The translations under genes were made by a program, and so were the position numbers. A stretch of DNA of 64,000 nt from Acutalibacter sp. 1XD8-33 (GTDB lineage Bacteria; Bacillota; Clostridia; Oscillospirales; Acutalibacteraceae), in assembly GCF_003612555.1 (NCBI RefSeq), contig NZ_RAZF01000001.1, forward strand, positions 124,001 to 188,000, written 5' to 3'. Of this stretch, positions 25,340-33,034 are shown piece after piece; the stretch's first letter is position 1, and every line of letters begins with the position of its first letter. Under the pieces are notes generated by a model. The model did no database searches and had not been told where the DNA came from. It saw only the letters and a program-made list of their open reading frames with translations.

Positions 25340-25705
25340 TCAATATTTATGGCCAAAAGTTCCTTGCAGGCTCATATTTTTTCTAGGTCGATAGCTCTGG
25401 CGGCTCTTTTTATTGTCACACCCCGCACGCTTGGATCTGGCAAAAGCCAAAAACCCCGCCACCGGAATAACTAACATTGCAAGAAATCCTATGGAACTGG
25501 CTACAAAGGAGATTTCAGGACAACCCTCCGCCGGGGCTGAAAGCTCTGCCGTTTCCTCTTCTTGATCCCGTACCTGTCGAAGATACCGATCCGCAGCAGC
25601 TTCTGGGCTTACATGGCTGGCCGCGCTCAATACCGCCACCACGCCTAAAGTAACCACAAGCACCAACAGAAATGTAAGAAACTTTCCCAAACCTTTCCGA
25701 ACCAT
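25340..25705 (-). CDS. Small membrane protein of unknown function
   Basis: A 121-residue protein with two hydrophobic segments: residues about 8-28 (a signal-like helix, FLTFLLVLVVTLGVVAVLSAAS) and 68-88 (SIGFLAMLVIPVAGFLAFA). A short acidic loop with EEETAELSAPAEG lies between them and a basic C-terminal tail follows. GGGAGG precedes the ATG by 5 bases. It has its own terminator, so it is likely a single-gene unit. I do not recognise the family. Confidence 0.65.
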   Translation of the reverse strand: MVRKGLGKFLTFLLVLVVTLGVVAVLSAASHVSPEAAADRYLRQVRDQEEETAELSAPAEGCPEISFVASSIGFLAMLVIPVAGFLAFARSKRAGCDNKKSRQSYRPRKNMSLQGTFGHKY

Positions 25706-25879
25706 CTTGGCCTCCCAACGTCCTACGGACGATGAATTATGTCTATCGAAAATTACATTTTAATCACAAGTGTTACAAATTGGTTACATTTTATCATGGA
25801 TTGCGAGAAATTGCAAGCGTATTTCAAAATATTAACACTTTGTTCACAATTTTGCGAAAATCGAATAAACATTATAAAA

Positions 25880-25918
25880 TATAGAAAGGACAGGCAAGCG
25901 CCACGCACCTGCCTGTCC
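25880..25918 (-). terminator. Terminator of rplJL
   Basis: GGACAGGCA pairs with TGCCTGTCC around a 13-base loop, followed on the minus strand by TTTCTATATTTT. It lies 17 bases after the rplL stop. Confidence 0.85.
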
Positions 25919-25934
25919 CAGTTCTTTGCAAAAC

Positions 25935-26315
25935 TTACTTCAGCTCAACCTCAGCGCCAGCCTCATCCAGCTTGGCCTTCAGAGCCTCGGCATCGTCCTT
26001 GGAGATGCCTTCCTTTACAGCCTTGGGAGCTCCGTCAACCAGAGCCTTTGCTTCCTTCAGGCCCAGGCCAGTGGCTTCCTTCACAACCTTGATCACATTG
26101 ATCTTATTGGCGCCGGCGGACTTCAGGATCACGTCAAATTCCGTCTTTTCCTCGGCGGCAGGAGCATCGCCGGCAACGGGAGCGGCAACGGCAACGGCGG
26201 CGGGAGCGGCAGCGGATACGCCGAATTCCTCTTCCAGAGCCTTAACCAGCTCGGAGAGCTCCAAAACGGTAAGGGCCTTTACTTCTTCAATCAGGTTGGT
26301 TACTTTCTCAGACAT
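25935..26315 (-). CDS. rplL: 50S ribosomal protein L7/L12
   Basis: A 126-residue L7/L12. The N-terminal dimerisation helix region ([27 protein letters not shown]), the Ala-rich hinge and the C-terminal factor-binding domain ([38 protein letters not shown]) are all present. It forms the flexible stalk that recruits translation GTPases. The start at 26315 has TGGAGGA upstream; a longer frame to 26405 covers the intergenic region. Confidence 0.97.
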   Translation of the reverse strand: MSEKVTNLIEEVKALTVLELSELVKALEEEFGVSAAAPAAVAVAAPVAGDAPAAEEKTEFDVILKSAGANKINVIKVVKEATGLGLKEAKALVDGAPKAVKEGISKDDAEALKAKLDEAGAEVELK

Positions 26316-26408
26316 GATAATTTCCTCCAAATCATTATAATTGTCTTTGCTCAAGTATTTCTTACGCAGGCACACAAACACAGCTCGCCTGCAAGGCAGT
26401 TCCATTCC

Positions 26409-26945
26409 TTATGCGGACTGCTTCTCGGCAATGGCGTTCAGCGCAATGACCAAACCGCGCATCACACCGCTGCACACATTGGCAAAGCCCTGGATGGGGC
26501 CATTCAAGCCGCCAAGGACCTGGGCCACCAAAACCTCCTTGGGGGGCAGCTTTGCCAGCCGCTCAATGCTGGCCGCGTCTACCGCGCCGCCGTCAATAAA
26601 GCCGGCTTTCACGGCAAAATCAGTGTTGGGATTGGCCTTTACATAGTCGGCAAAGATCTTCGGGGCCTCGGTGTATCCCTTGTCGCTGTAGGCAATGGCA
26701 GTTGAGCCGCTCAGGTACTGGTCCAGGCCGTCAATCCCCGCTTCTTTGAACGCACGGGAAAGCAGGGTGTTCTTCACAACCTTGTACTCGCAGCCAGCCT
26801 CCCGCAGCTGCTTACGCAGCTTAGTGTCCTTTTCCACGGAAATGCCGCTGTAATTTACCAGCACGCCTACATTGGCGGCTTTGAAAGCCTCGCAGAGTTC
26901 AGAAACCTGCTGCTTCTTCTGCTCCAGAATTTTCTCGCTGGGCAA
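26409..26945 (-). CDS. rplJ: 50S ribosomal protein L10
   Basis: A 178-residue L10, base of the L7/L12 stalk. It begins MPSEKILEQKKQQVSELCEAFKAANVGVLVNYSGISVEKDTKLRKQLREAG, as in the family. The start codon is TTG, with GGAGGTG upstream. It follows an L10 leader and a sigma-A promoter. The gene pair is 23 kb from rplKA and on the other strand. Confidence 0.96.
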   Translation of the reverse strand: MPSEKILEQKKQQVSELCEAFKAANVGVLVNYSGISVEKDTKLRKQLREAGCEYKVVKNTLLSRAFKEAGIDGLDQYLSGSTAIAYSDKGYTEAPKIFADYVKANPNTDFAVKAGFIDGGAVDAASIERLAKLPPKEVLVAQVLGGLNGPIQGFANVCSGVMRGLVIALNAIAEKQSA

Positions 26946-26949
26946 TTTG

Positions 26950-27140
26950 TTTCACCTCCGTCACATGTGGTTCGTCCAAAACAAAAGCGCCCCTCCCGGC
27001 GGAAAGGCGGGAAAAGCGCTGGAATTTAATCTGTCAACCGGAGGCGGACCTCCTGTTCCATACGCTTATCTTCCCTCGGCAGGCCGGATATCCGTTTACC
27101 GGCGCGAAACCGCGCCGTACCTGCTGTCTTTGGTTGGACA
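26950..27140 (-). ncRNA. L10 (rplJ) autoregulatory leader
   Basis: On the minus strand the leader contains AAAGACAGCAGGTACG ... CCTGCCGAGG, the conserved core of the L10-leader family, and later AAATTCCAGCGCTTTTCCCG with a GCGC...GCGC hairpin before rplJ. In this family free L10-L12 complex binds the leader and represses the operon. The element lies between the mapped promoter and the TTG start. Confidence 0.85.
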
Positions 27141-27148
27141 GCTTGTTT

Positions 27149-27177
27149 ATTATAGCACTTTCCAGAAGATCTGTCAA
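27149..27177 (-). promoter_or_regulatory. Sigma-A promoter of rplJL
   Basis: On the minus strand TTGACA (27172-27177), a 17-base spacer and TATAAT (27149-27154): a perfect consensus promoter placed just before the L10 leader. Confidence 0.92.
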
Positions 27178-27212
27178 CTCCAAATTCAGTCACTCCCTCT
27201 GAAATCCTGGTC

Positions 27213-27241
27213 TTGACAAGCTCTCTTTCTTATAGTATACT
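27213..27241 (+). promoter_or_regulatory. Sigma-A promoter of hisH
   Basis: TTGACA (27213-27218), a 17-base spacer and TATACT (27236-27241) on the plus strand, 31 bases before the hisH start. It is divergent from the rplJL promoter, with 36 bases between the two -35 boxes. Confidence 0.88.
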
Positions 27242-27271
27242 TTACTTTATTATAGCAGCGAGGTGAATCGC

Positions 27272-27877
27272 ATGATTGCAATCATTGACTACGGCGCGGG
27301 GAACCTGCAGAGCGTGGAAAAGGCCCTGCGTCATATTGGCTGCGACTGCCTGGTGACCAGCGACCCCCAGCGGCTGGCAGAAGCCCAAAGCGCAATTTTG
27401 CCAGGCGTGGGAGCCTTTGGGGAGGCAATGTCCGCTCTTCGATCCCGAAGGCTGGAACCGGCCATTGGGGACTTTGTGGCCTCCGGCCGCCCTTTTTTGG
27501 GAATCTGCCTGGGCCTGCAGGTGTTGTTTGATACCAGCGAGGAATCCCCCGGCGTAGCGGGCTTGGGACTGCTGCGGGGAAAAATTCTGCGCCTGCCGGA
27601 AGATTCCGGGCTGAAGATCCCCCACATCGGCTGGAACTCCCTGGAGATCACCCGTCTTGGAAAACTTCTTTCGAACCTTCCTCCAGAACCCTACCTTTAT
27701 TTCGTCCACTCTTATTATTTACAGGCGGAGGGCAGCGTGGTTGCCGCCACAGCCCAATATGGAGCCACCATTCATGCGGCGGTAGAGTACGGGAACCTGT
27801 GGGCCTGCCAGTTCCACCCGGAAAAAAGTGGAGAAACAGGTTTGCAAATCCTACGCAATTTTGCCGCCCAAAAGTGA
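27272..27877 (+). CDS. hisH: Imidazole glycerol phosphate synthase, glutamine amidotransferase subunit
   Basis: A 201-residue HisH. The catalytic Cys is in FLGICLGLQVLF, and the His and Glu in CQFHPEKSG. It supplies ammonia to HisF in histidine synthesis. The ATG at 27272 was chosen over an in-frame GTG at 27263 because GAGGTG lies 7 bases upstream. Only hisH and hisF are present here; the other his genes must be elsewhere. A family B MITE lies between them. Confidence 0.95.
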   Translation: MIAIIDYGAGNLQSVEKALRHIGCDCLVTSDPQRLAEAQSAILPGVGAFGEAMSALRSRRLEPAIGDFVASGRPFLGICLGLQVLFDTSEESPGVAGLGLLRGKILRLPEDSGLKIPHIGWNSLEITRLGKLLSNLPPEPYLYFVHSYYLQAEGSVVAATAQYGATIHAAVEYGNLWACQFHPEKSGETGLQILRNFAAQK

Positions 27878-27912
27878 GGGCCCCTGCCAATGGAATGCCG
27901 CGCGGGCAAAAT

Positions 27913-28085
27913 CTAGGGCGTGTTTCCATAAGATTGGTACGCGGATTTTCGAGCAAAAATTTTGCAGGATTCAAGGCGAAAACCGCAAGAAAACCTGTCT
28001 GTCGGTTTTCGAGGATTTTTAACATAGAAGCCTGTAAAATTTGCCGAAAAGGCGTGTGCGTTAGCTTTATATGAACACGTCCTAA
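27913..28085 (+). mobile_element. Family B MITE, full copy 1 (about 173 bp)
   Basis: The element begins CTAGGGCGTGTTTCCATAAG and ends AACACGTCCTAA, so its ends are inverted. The interior (GGATTTTCGAGCAAAAATTT, GGCGAAAACCGCAAGAAA, CGGTTTTCGAG) is close to identical to the complement of the copy at 39.8-40.0 kb. It has no open reading frame for a transposase. The CTAG at the left border and the GGGCGTGTT ends resemble IS5-group insertion sites; that assignment is inference. It sits between hisH and hisF. Confidence 0.85.
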
Positions 28086-28112
28086 CTAAAATCTGCGAAG
28101 GGAGAGCGCAAT

Positions 28113-28883
28113 ATGTACGCAAAACGGATCATTCCCTGTCTGGACATCAAAGACGGCAGGGTGGTAAAGGGCACCAATTTCGTGGGCCTGCGGGATGCGG
28201 GGGACCCTGTGGAGGCCGCCAAAGAATATGACCGCCAGGGCGCGGACGAGCTAGTACTGCTGGACATCAACGCCTCCGCCGACAGCCGGGGAATCTTAAC
28301 CCAGGTGGTGGAGGGGGTTGCCAACAGCATTTTTATCCCCTTTACGGTGGGAGGCGGCATTCGAACGGTGGACGACTTTACCGCCATTCTTCGGGCCGGA
28401 GCGGACAAGGTGTCCATAAACTCAGCGGCCCTCCGGCGGCCCCAGCTGATTCAAGAAGCCGCAGAGAAATTCGGCAGCCAGTGCGTAGTGGTGGCCATGG
28501 ACGCAAAGCGCCGTCCAGAAGGAGGATGGACTCTCTATCTGAACGGCGGTAGGGTGGACACCGGCAAAGACGCGGTGGAATGGGCCCGGGAGGTCCAGGC
28601 ACTGGGCGCGGGGGAAATCCTGCTGACCAGCATGGACCGGGACGGCGTTCAAACCGGCTATGACCTGGAGCTGACCCGGGCGGTTTCAGAAGCGGTAAGC
28701 ATTCCGGTGATTGCTTCCGGAGGCGCGGGAGAACTGGGCCATTTCTATGACGCTTTTACCGCCGGAAAAGCGGACGCGGTTCTGGCTGCCTCCCTGTTCC
28801 ATTTCGGGCAGATGAGCATCCCCCAGCTGAAAACGTATCTGGCTGGGCGAGGAGTGCCGGTGCGGCCGGCGGAGCCGGCGTAA
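28113..28883 (+). CDS. hisF: Imidazole glycerol phosphate synthase, cyclase subunit
   Basis: A 256-residue TIM barrel. Catalytic aspartates are in [14 protein letters not shown] (Asp11 region) and VVVAMDAKR (Asp130 region), and phosphate loops in VGGGIRTV and ASGGAGELG. With HisH it makes IGP and AICAR. AAGGGAGAG precedes the ATG. It probably depends on read-through from hisH across the MITE, since I see no good promoter between them. Confidence 0.96.
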   Translation: MYAKRIIPCLDIKDGRVVKGTNFVGLRDAGDPVEAAKEYDRQGADELVLLDINASADSRGILTQVVEGVANSIFIPFTVGGGIRTVDDFTAILRAGADKVSINSAALRRPQLIQEAAEKFGSQCVVVAMDAKRRPEGGWTLYLNGGRVDTGKDAVEWAREVQALGAGEILLTSMDRDGVQTGYDLELTRAVSEAVSIPVIASGGAGELGHFYDAFTAGKADAVLAASLFHFGQMSIPQLKTYLAGRGVPVRPAEPA

Positions 28884-28907
28884 CCGGCCCGCATCCTAAA
28901 TCAAATT

Positions 28908-29771
28908 CTAATCCTCCAGATAGCTCACATACTCTTCCAGGCACATGGAGAGCTGCTGCATGGCGGCGGCATTCTTTCCTCCCACATACCGCAGCACTGT
29001 GGGATCAGCTTTCATATTCGTATAGTCCTCTTTGTCCTCCGGATACCGGAACACAAAGCCATAGCGGCCCATATTGGTCTTGAGCCAGGTGTAGGTTTTG
29101 GACTGGGCAAAGGTTTCGCTGTCCGCCGCCAGCCGCAGACAGAGCCCTGTCTGAAAATCACTCTCCCCCGCCCGGGGGGCTTGGGCCCTAGCGTCTGTCT
29201 TAGCCATCACCTTGCTGGTGTTGCCCTCGTCCAGCAGCTCCTGCACTTTTGCCTGAAAGCGCTGCTCTTGATCCTCAAAAGAGACATAGCCATCGGTAAA
29301 AAACAGCACCAGGTCGTCCTCTTTTGCGGCGGAGGTAAGCTGGCGCAGAGCGTCGGTAATCCGGGAGTCCACCTGGATATTCTCCATCTGGGCTAATTTG
29401 GGCTGGTAGGTTGGATTGGGAAAGATCTCGTTGATTAAAAACAGGCTCACCGCGTCATCGTAAACAGGTAGGCCCATGTCGTCATACTCGGGAAGCGGCT
29501 CCGCCTCGTCCGGCTGGCCAGCTGCTTCCACTGGGGTAATCAGTTCCTGATGGAAATAGGGGACCAACCCAAACCAAACAAGAAGCCCGGCAATAACGGA
29601 GACGCCCAGAATAACCGCCGCGGCTACCAGTCTGGACCAGATTTTCAACCGTCGGGCAGCCTGATGCTGGGCCTGCTTTTCTTGAGAGACAAACATGCTC
29701 CGGCGGCCCAGACCCAGCTGGCCCCGGCTTCCATTGCCGATAGAATATTGTTTTCGCCTGCGCCTTGCCAA
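28908..29771 (-). CDS. Membrane-anchored VanY/M15-like protein lacking zinc ligands
   Basis: About 287 residues: a basic N-terminus, one membrane helix (LVAAAVILGVSVIAGLLVWFGLVPYF) and an extracellular part whose end follows the D-Ala-D-Ala carboxypeptidase (VanY) pattern (ESDFQTGLCLRLAADSETFAQ ... KTNMGRYGFVFRYPEDKEDYT ... DPTVLRYVGGKNAAAM ... LEEYVSYLED). In active enzymes the first segment is SxHxxGxAxD and the later one EPWHFRYVG. Here His becomes Phe, Asp becomes Arg, and EPWH becomes DPTV, so zinc binding and catalysis should be lost. The start is TTG at 29771 with AAGGTGGGGG upstream. Confidence 0.7.
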   Translation of the reverse strand: MARRRRKQYSIGNGSRGQLGLGRRSMFVSQEKQAQHQAARRLKIWSRLVAAAVILGVSVIAGLLVWFGLVPYFHQELITPVEAAGQPDEAEPLPEYDDMGLPVYDDAVSLFLINEIFPNPTYQPKLAQMENIQVDSRITDALRQLTSAAKEDDLVLFFTDGYVSFEDQEQRFQAKVQELLDEGNTSKVMAKTDARAQAPRAGESDFQTGLCLRLAADSETFAQSKTYTWLKTNMGRYGFVFRYPEDKEDYTNMKADPTVLRYVGGKNAAAMQQLSMCLEEYVSYLED

Positions 29772-29808
29772 GCCCCCACCTTCTTTTCTTAGAATTGCTG
29801 TTTCTTTT

Positions 29809-29814
29809 ATTATA
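29809..29814 (-). promoter_or_regulatory. -10 box before the VanY-like gene
   Basis: TATAAT on the minus strand, 37 bases before the TTG start. The -35 (TTTCTT at 17 bases) is weak. Its position rules out the longer frame starting at 29843. Confidence 0.55.
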
Positions 29815-29861
29815 CACCAACCGGGCGAAAAAAGAAACTGCAATTTTTATGTATAGCTTTT

Positions 29862-30026
29862 GAAAGTAATACTGTGTGGCCTCCGCCGCCACAGATCGGC
29901 GGCTCCGGCGGTTCAGGGGTTTCACCCCTGAAAACCCCACCACCTTTGAAAAGGTGGACGAAACTTTTAACCTGGATAGCCTTAGCCGGTCCATCTGGCC
30001 AAAACACACTCTTAAAAAGTATACAT
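29862..30026 (-). repeat. Family A repeat, copy R4 (half element)
   Basis: Bases 29871-29999 are nearly identical to the complement of 6105-6235 in copy R2: the CAGGGGTTTCACCCCTG palindrome, the CCACCTTT/AAAGGTGG hairpin and the GCCTTAGCCGGTCCATCTGGCCAAAAC tail. The CCNRTGG palindrome and CCGACCGA motif are missing, so the copy is cut in its middle. It ends in AAAAAGTATAC like other copies. Confidence 0.75.
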
Positions 30027-30041
30027 TCATTCTAAAGACCG

Positions 30042-31784
30042 TCATGATCCGCCTTGGCTGGGATTCACAAAAACGGTCTTATAGTTCACGTAGATCACCA
30101 TACCGGGCCGGGCGCCCTGGGGCTTGCTCACATGGCGCACCTGGGTGTAGTCCACCGGCACCTGGGCGGAGTCCTTGGCCTTGCTGTGCCGGGCCGCCAG
30201 CACCGCCGCCTCCTCCATGGCCTGGGCCGTGGGCTCCCGGCCCTCGGTCACCAGCACCGTATGGGAGCCGGGGATGTTCTTCGTGTGGAACCAGATGTCG
30301 TTGTTGTTGGCCAGCTTCATGGTCAGCCGGTCGTTCTGGCGGTTGTTCCGGCCTACCAGCACTGTGAAGCCGTCGGAGGTGGTAAAGCGCAGGGGCTCGC
30401 TCACCGCCGGGGGCTTCTCCTTTTTTCCCCTGGCCCGCACATAGCCCTGCTCCCGCAGCTCCGCCCGGATCTCCGCCAGATCCCGCTCCGTCTGGGCCCG
30501 TGCCAGGGCGTCCAGCACCGAGTCCAGATAGACCAGCTCCTTCCCCGCCAGCTCGATCTGCTCCGTGAGCTTCTCCTCGGCGGTCTTGGCCTTGCGGTAC
30601 TCCTTGTAGTACTTCTGGGCGTTCTGGTTGGGGGTGAGGGCCGGGTCCAGCTTGATGTGGCACAAGGGCTGGCCCTCCTCGTAGAAATTGGGCAGGTCGG
30701 CGCTCTCGGCCCCCTTCTCCAGATTGTAGAGGTTGGCGCTGAGAAGGTCCCCGGCCACCCGCAGGGTCTCCCGCTGGGCGCACTGGTCCAGCTCCCCCCG
30801 CTGGGCGCTGATCTTCCGGGCTAGCCGCTCCGAGTGATTGGAGAGTAGCCGCAGCAGGTCCTGCTCCCGCACCCGCATCCGCTCCAGCTGGTCCCGCTCC
30901 CGGTAGAAATCGTCCAGCAGCTGGGAGAAGCTCTCCCCCTGACGGACCACCGCCGAGGTGCCGTACTGCCGGATGTCCACGAAAGAGAAGTCCATGGGCT
31001 TCTTTTGCAGATTCACCGCCATGTGGGGTGTGCCGGACACGTCCAACACCGTTTCCCGCAGCTTCTGGTAGAAGAAGCCCAGCCGGAAGGCCTCCTCCTC
31101 TCCCAGAGTCATGGTGGTGAGCTCCCGGCCCCGACCCGCCTGGTGGGCCAGTTCCCGGCATACTACCGGGGACGCCCCCTGCAAAACCGCCAAAAGTCCC
31201 TTGGAGAGCTCCAGGTCCCGGGGCAGGGCCCGAAGGGCCTCCAGCACCTGCTGGGAGGAGGCTGTGAGCATACAGAGCTTGTCCTGGGGGGGCGGCAGGC
31301 GGTAGGTGAGCCCGGGCAGCACCAGCCGCTGGGAGCTCATCTCCGCGTCCACCCGCTTCAGGGCATCGATGATCTTTCCGTCCGGGCCGGTGAAGATCAG
31401 GTTGCTGTACCGGCCCATGATCTCCATGGTGAGGGTGAGGGTCACGTGGTCCCCCAGCTCGTCGATGGAGTCGAAGTCAAAGTGCAGCACCCGTTCCAGC
31501 TCCGGCTGGCGGATGGCGGTGAGCCGGGCTCCCTGGAGTTTCTTGCGCAGCAGCATGCAGAGCATGGGGGGCTGCTTGGGATTTTCCAGGGGGATGGCGG
31601 TCAGGTGGACCCGGGCGCTGTTGGCCCGGGCGGAGAACAGCACCTTTCCGGCGGTGTCGTACCCCCGGAAAGCCACCACCAGTTCCTCCCGGTTGGGCTG
31701 GTGGATTTTGTCCACCCTGGCCCCCAGGAGCTGATTCTCCAATTCCTTTTTGATATGGCGCAAAAACGCCCCGTCTAGTGCCAT
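30042..31784 (-). CDS. rqcH: NFACT-family ribosome quality control factor RqcH
   Basis: A 580-residue protein with NFACT-N (residues 1-170, opening MALDGAFLRHIKKEL), a helical/coiled-coil middle (about 280-430) and NFACT-R/DUF814 (about 450-560, VLVGRNNRQNDRLTMKLANNNDIWFHTKNIPGSHTVL). RqcH recruits tRNA-Ala to stalled 50S subunits and adds Ala tails to blocked peptides. The residue pair corresponding to Asp97-Arg98 of B. subtilis is Glu97-Arg98 here. Length and domain order are normal. Older annotations call such proteins fibronectin-binding. Confidence 0.92.
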   Translation of the reverse strand: MALDGAFLRHIKKELENQLLGARVDKIHQPNREELVVAFRGYDTAGKVLFSARANSARVHLTAIPLENPKQPPMLCMLLRKKLQGARLTAIRQPELERVLHFDFDSIDELGDHVTLTLTMEIMGRYSNLIFTGPDGKIIDALKRVDAEMSSQRLVLPGLTYRLPPPQDKLCMLTASSQQVLEALRALPRDLELSKGLLAVLQGASPVVCRELAHQAGRGRELTTMTLGEEEAFRLGFFYQKLRETVLDVSGTPHMAVNLQKKPMDFSFVDIRQYGTSAVVRQGESFSQLLDDFYRERDQLERMRVREQDLLRLLSNHSERLARKISAQRGELDQCAQRETLRVAGDLLSANLYNLEKGAESADLPNFYEEGQPLCHIKLDPALTPNQNAQKYYKEYRKAKTAEEKLTEQIELAGKELVYLDSVLDALARAQTERDLAEIRAELREQGYVRARGKKEKPPAVSEPLRFTTSDGFTVLVGRNNRQNDRLTMKLANNNDIWFHTKNIPGSHTVLVTEGREPTAQAMEEAAVLAARHSKAKDSAQVPVDYTQVRHVSKPQGARPGMVIYVNYKTVFVNPSQGGS

Positions 31785-31802
31785 TTTCTGTTCCTTTCTC
31801 TA

Positions 31803-32267
31803 TTACAGGTTTCGTTCCATGACCTTTCTCCGCTCCTGGAAGCCCCGGCTCTCATACAGGCCAATGGCCGGAAGATTCTCGCTGAGCACCCCCAGCTCGA
31901 TAAACTCTGACCCCCGGTCCCTGGCCCAGTGCTCCACGGCGTCTAGCAGGGCCTTGCCCACACCCTGGCCCCGGCGGCTCTCGGTGACTACAAGGTCCAT
32001 CAGGCAGGTATAACGGCGGGGGCGGAAACAGGGGTATTCCGGGGTGTTCTGGCAGCGCACCAGGGCGAAGCCCAGCACCTCTCCGGAGGGCTCCCTGGCC
32101 ACCAGGATGTCCCCCTCCGGGCTGTCCAGCATGGCGCGGAGAAAGTCTGGGCTCTGGGAGGCGGGCCGGAAATTCTCCGGCTGCAAAGCGGCCATACGGG
32201 CATAGAGCTCCTCATAGAGCCTCCCCACGGTCTCCAGGTCCCCGATATTTGCCGGTTCAATTCTCAT
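31803..32267 (-). CDS. GNAT-family N-acetyltransferase
   Basis: A 154-residue GNAT. The acetyl-CoA loop is ESRRGQGVGKALLD (motif A, about residues 97-110), followed by NLPAIGLYESRGFQERRKVMERNL (motif B). The substrate is not known. It ends 18 bases before rqcH on the same strand, and GGAGGAC precedes the ATG, so it may be co-transcribed with rqcH. Confidence 0.85.
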   Translation of the reverse strand: MRIEPANIGDLETVGRLYEELYARMAALQPENFRPASQSPDFLRAMLDSPEGDILVAREPSGEVLGFALVRCQNTPEYPCFRPRRYTCLMDLVVTESRRGQGVGKALLDAVEHWARDRGSEFIELGVLSENLPAIGLYESRGFQERRKVMERNL

Positions 32268-32294
32268 GGCGTCCTCCTTCGCTGGTATGACTTC

Positions 32295-32501
32295 TCAGGA
32301 CTTGATTATGTAATAGACCACGTATACCCAGCTCAGAAGGCCGTGGAAAATTGCCCAGCCCACAGAGTGCCAGTTACAATAGCTGATCACCATGGCCAGG
32401 GCGCTGCCAAAGGTAATGCCGGTTTTCACCGACTTTTTGAGGCCATCCTTTTTGCCGTCTCTGTTGGCTTCATACGTTTCTTGTGCTTCGTGGTTTTCCA
32501 T
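32295..32501 (-). CDS. Small membrane protein of unknown function
   Basis: A 68-residue protein: a charged N-terminal half (ENHEAQETYEANRDGKKDGLKK) and two short hydrophobic stretches (ITFGSALAMVISYCNW and GWAIFHGLLSWVYVVYYIIK). AGGAGAGAACA precedes the ATG on the minus strand. No family is recognised. It lies 27 bases before the acetyltransferase gene. Confidence 0.6.
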   Translation of the reverse strand: MENHEAQETYEANRDGKKDGLKKSVKTGITFGSALAMVISYCNWHSVGWAIFHGLLSWVYVVYYIIKS

Positions 32502-32549
32502 TGTTCTCTCCTTGTGTCAGATTATGTTATGAAGGGCTGCACACCGCGC

Positions 32550-32585
32550 CTAGGGCGTGCGAACACTTGTGTGAACACGCCCTAG
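32550..32585. repeat. Family B ends-only copy (36 bp)
   Basis: CTAGGGCGTG at the left and CACGCCCTAG at the right are the two family B ends, here separated by only 16 bases. It looks like an internally deleted MITE. The rest of the 32502-33034 gap holds family A copy R5 and a doubtful open frame at 32674-33072. Confidence 0.65.
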
Positions 32586-32904
32586 TATGTGGGATGCTGA
32601 TTTTCTGCTGCCAAAGCGCTGTCACATTTTATTATAGCAAATCCCAATAAATTAGCAACTATTTTTTGAAATCTTACGCATCAGCAGCTTTCTCCTCATC
32701 CCCCTCATTACAAGGGGTTACCGCCATGTTCAAATAACCAGCAGGCAGGAACATTTTCCCATCTCCATGACAAGCAGGAATCTGAAAATCATATATAGAG
32801 AAATTTTCCATACGTATTGAATATGCTCTTATATATCTTTCTCTCAAGAGGCTAATCTGTTTTTGCTGTCCATCCACTGCCACACACTCGCAGCCTTTAA
32901 AAAG

Positions 32905-33015
32905 AGCGCTGGTCTCCAATGGAGACCAGCGCCGTCCGAACCGAGGAAGTTCCTGGGTGGGGAGCGTTTTGACCTGACCGAGTCGGCAGACGAGACCAGG
33001 TGAGAGGAAATCCCT
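32905..33015 (+). repeat. Family A repeat, copy R5 (two close units)
   Basis: Unit 1: palindrome 32911-32927 (GGTCT-CCAATGG-AGACC, extended by GCGCT/AGCGC), then 8 bases and a diverged motif CCGAACCGAGG. Unit 2: 32949-32965 (GTTCC-TGGGTGG-GGAGC, arms paired except one G-T), then 8 bases and CTGACCGAGTCGGCAGA at 32974-32990. It lies just after the aldo/keto reductase stop. Confidence 0.75.
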
Positions 33016-33034
33016 AGCCGCCGGAACCGTCTCC

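Noticed and set aside
27913-28085. Intact insertion sequence
   Set aside because: Only about 170 bp, with no transposase frame; ends resemble IS5-group ends but the element cannot move by itself.
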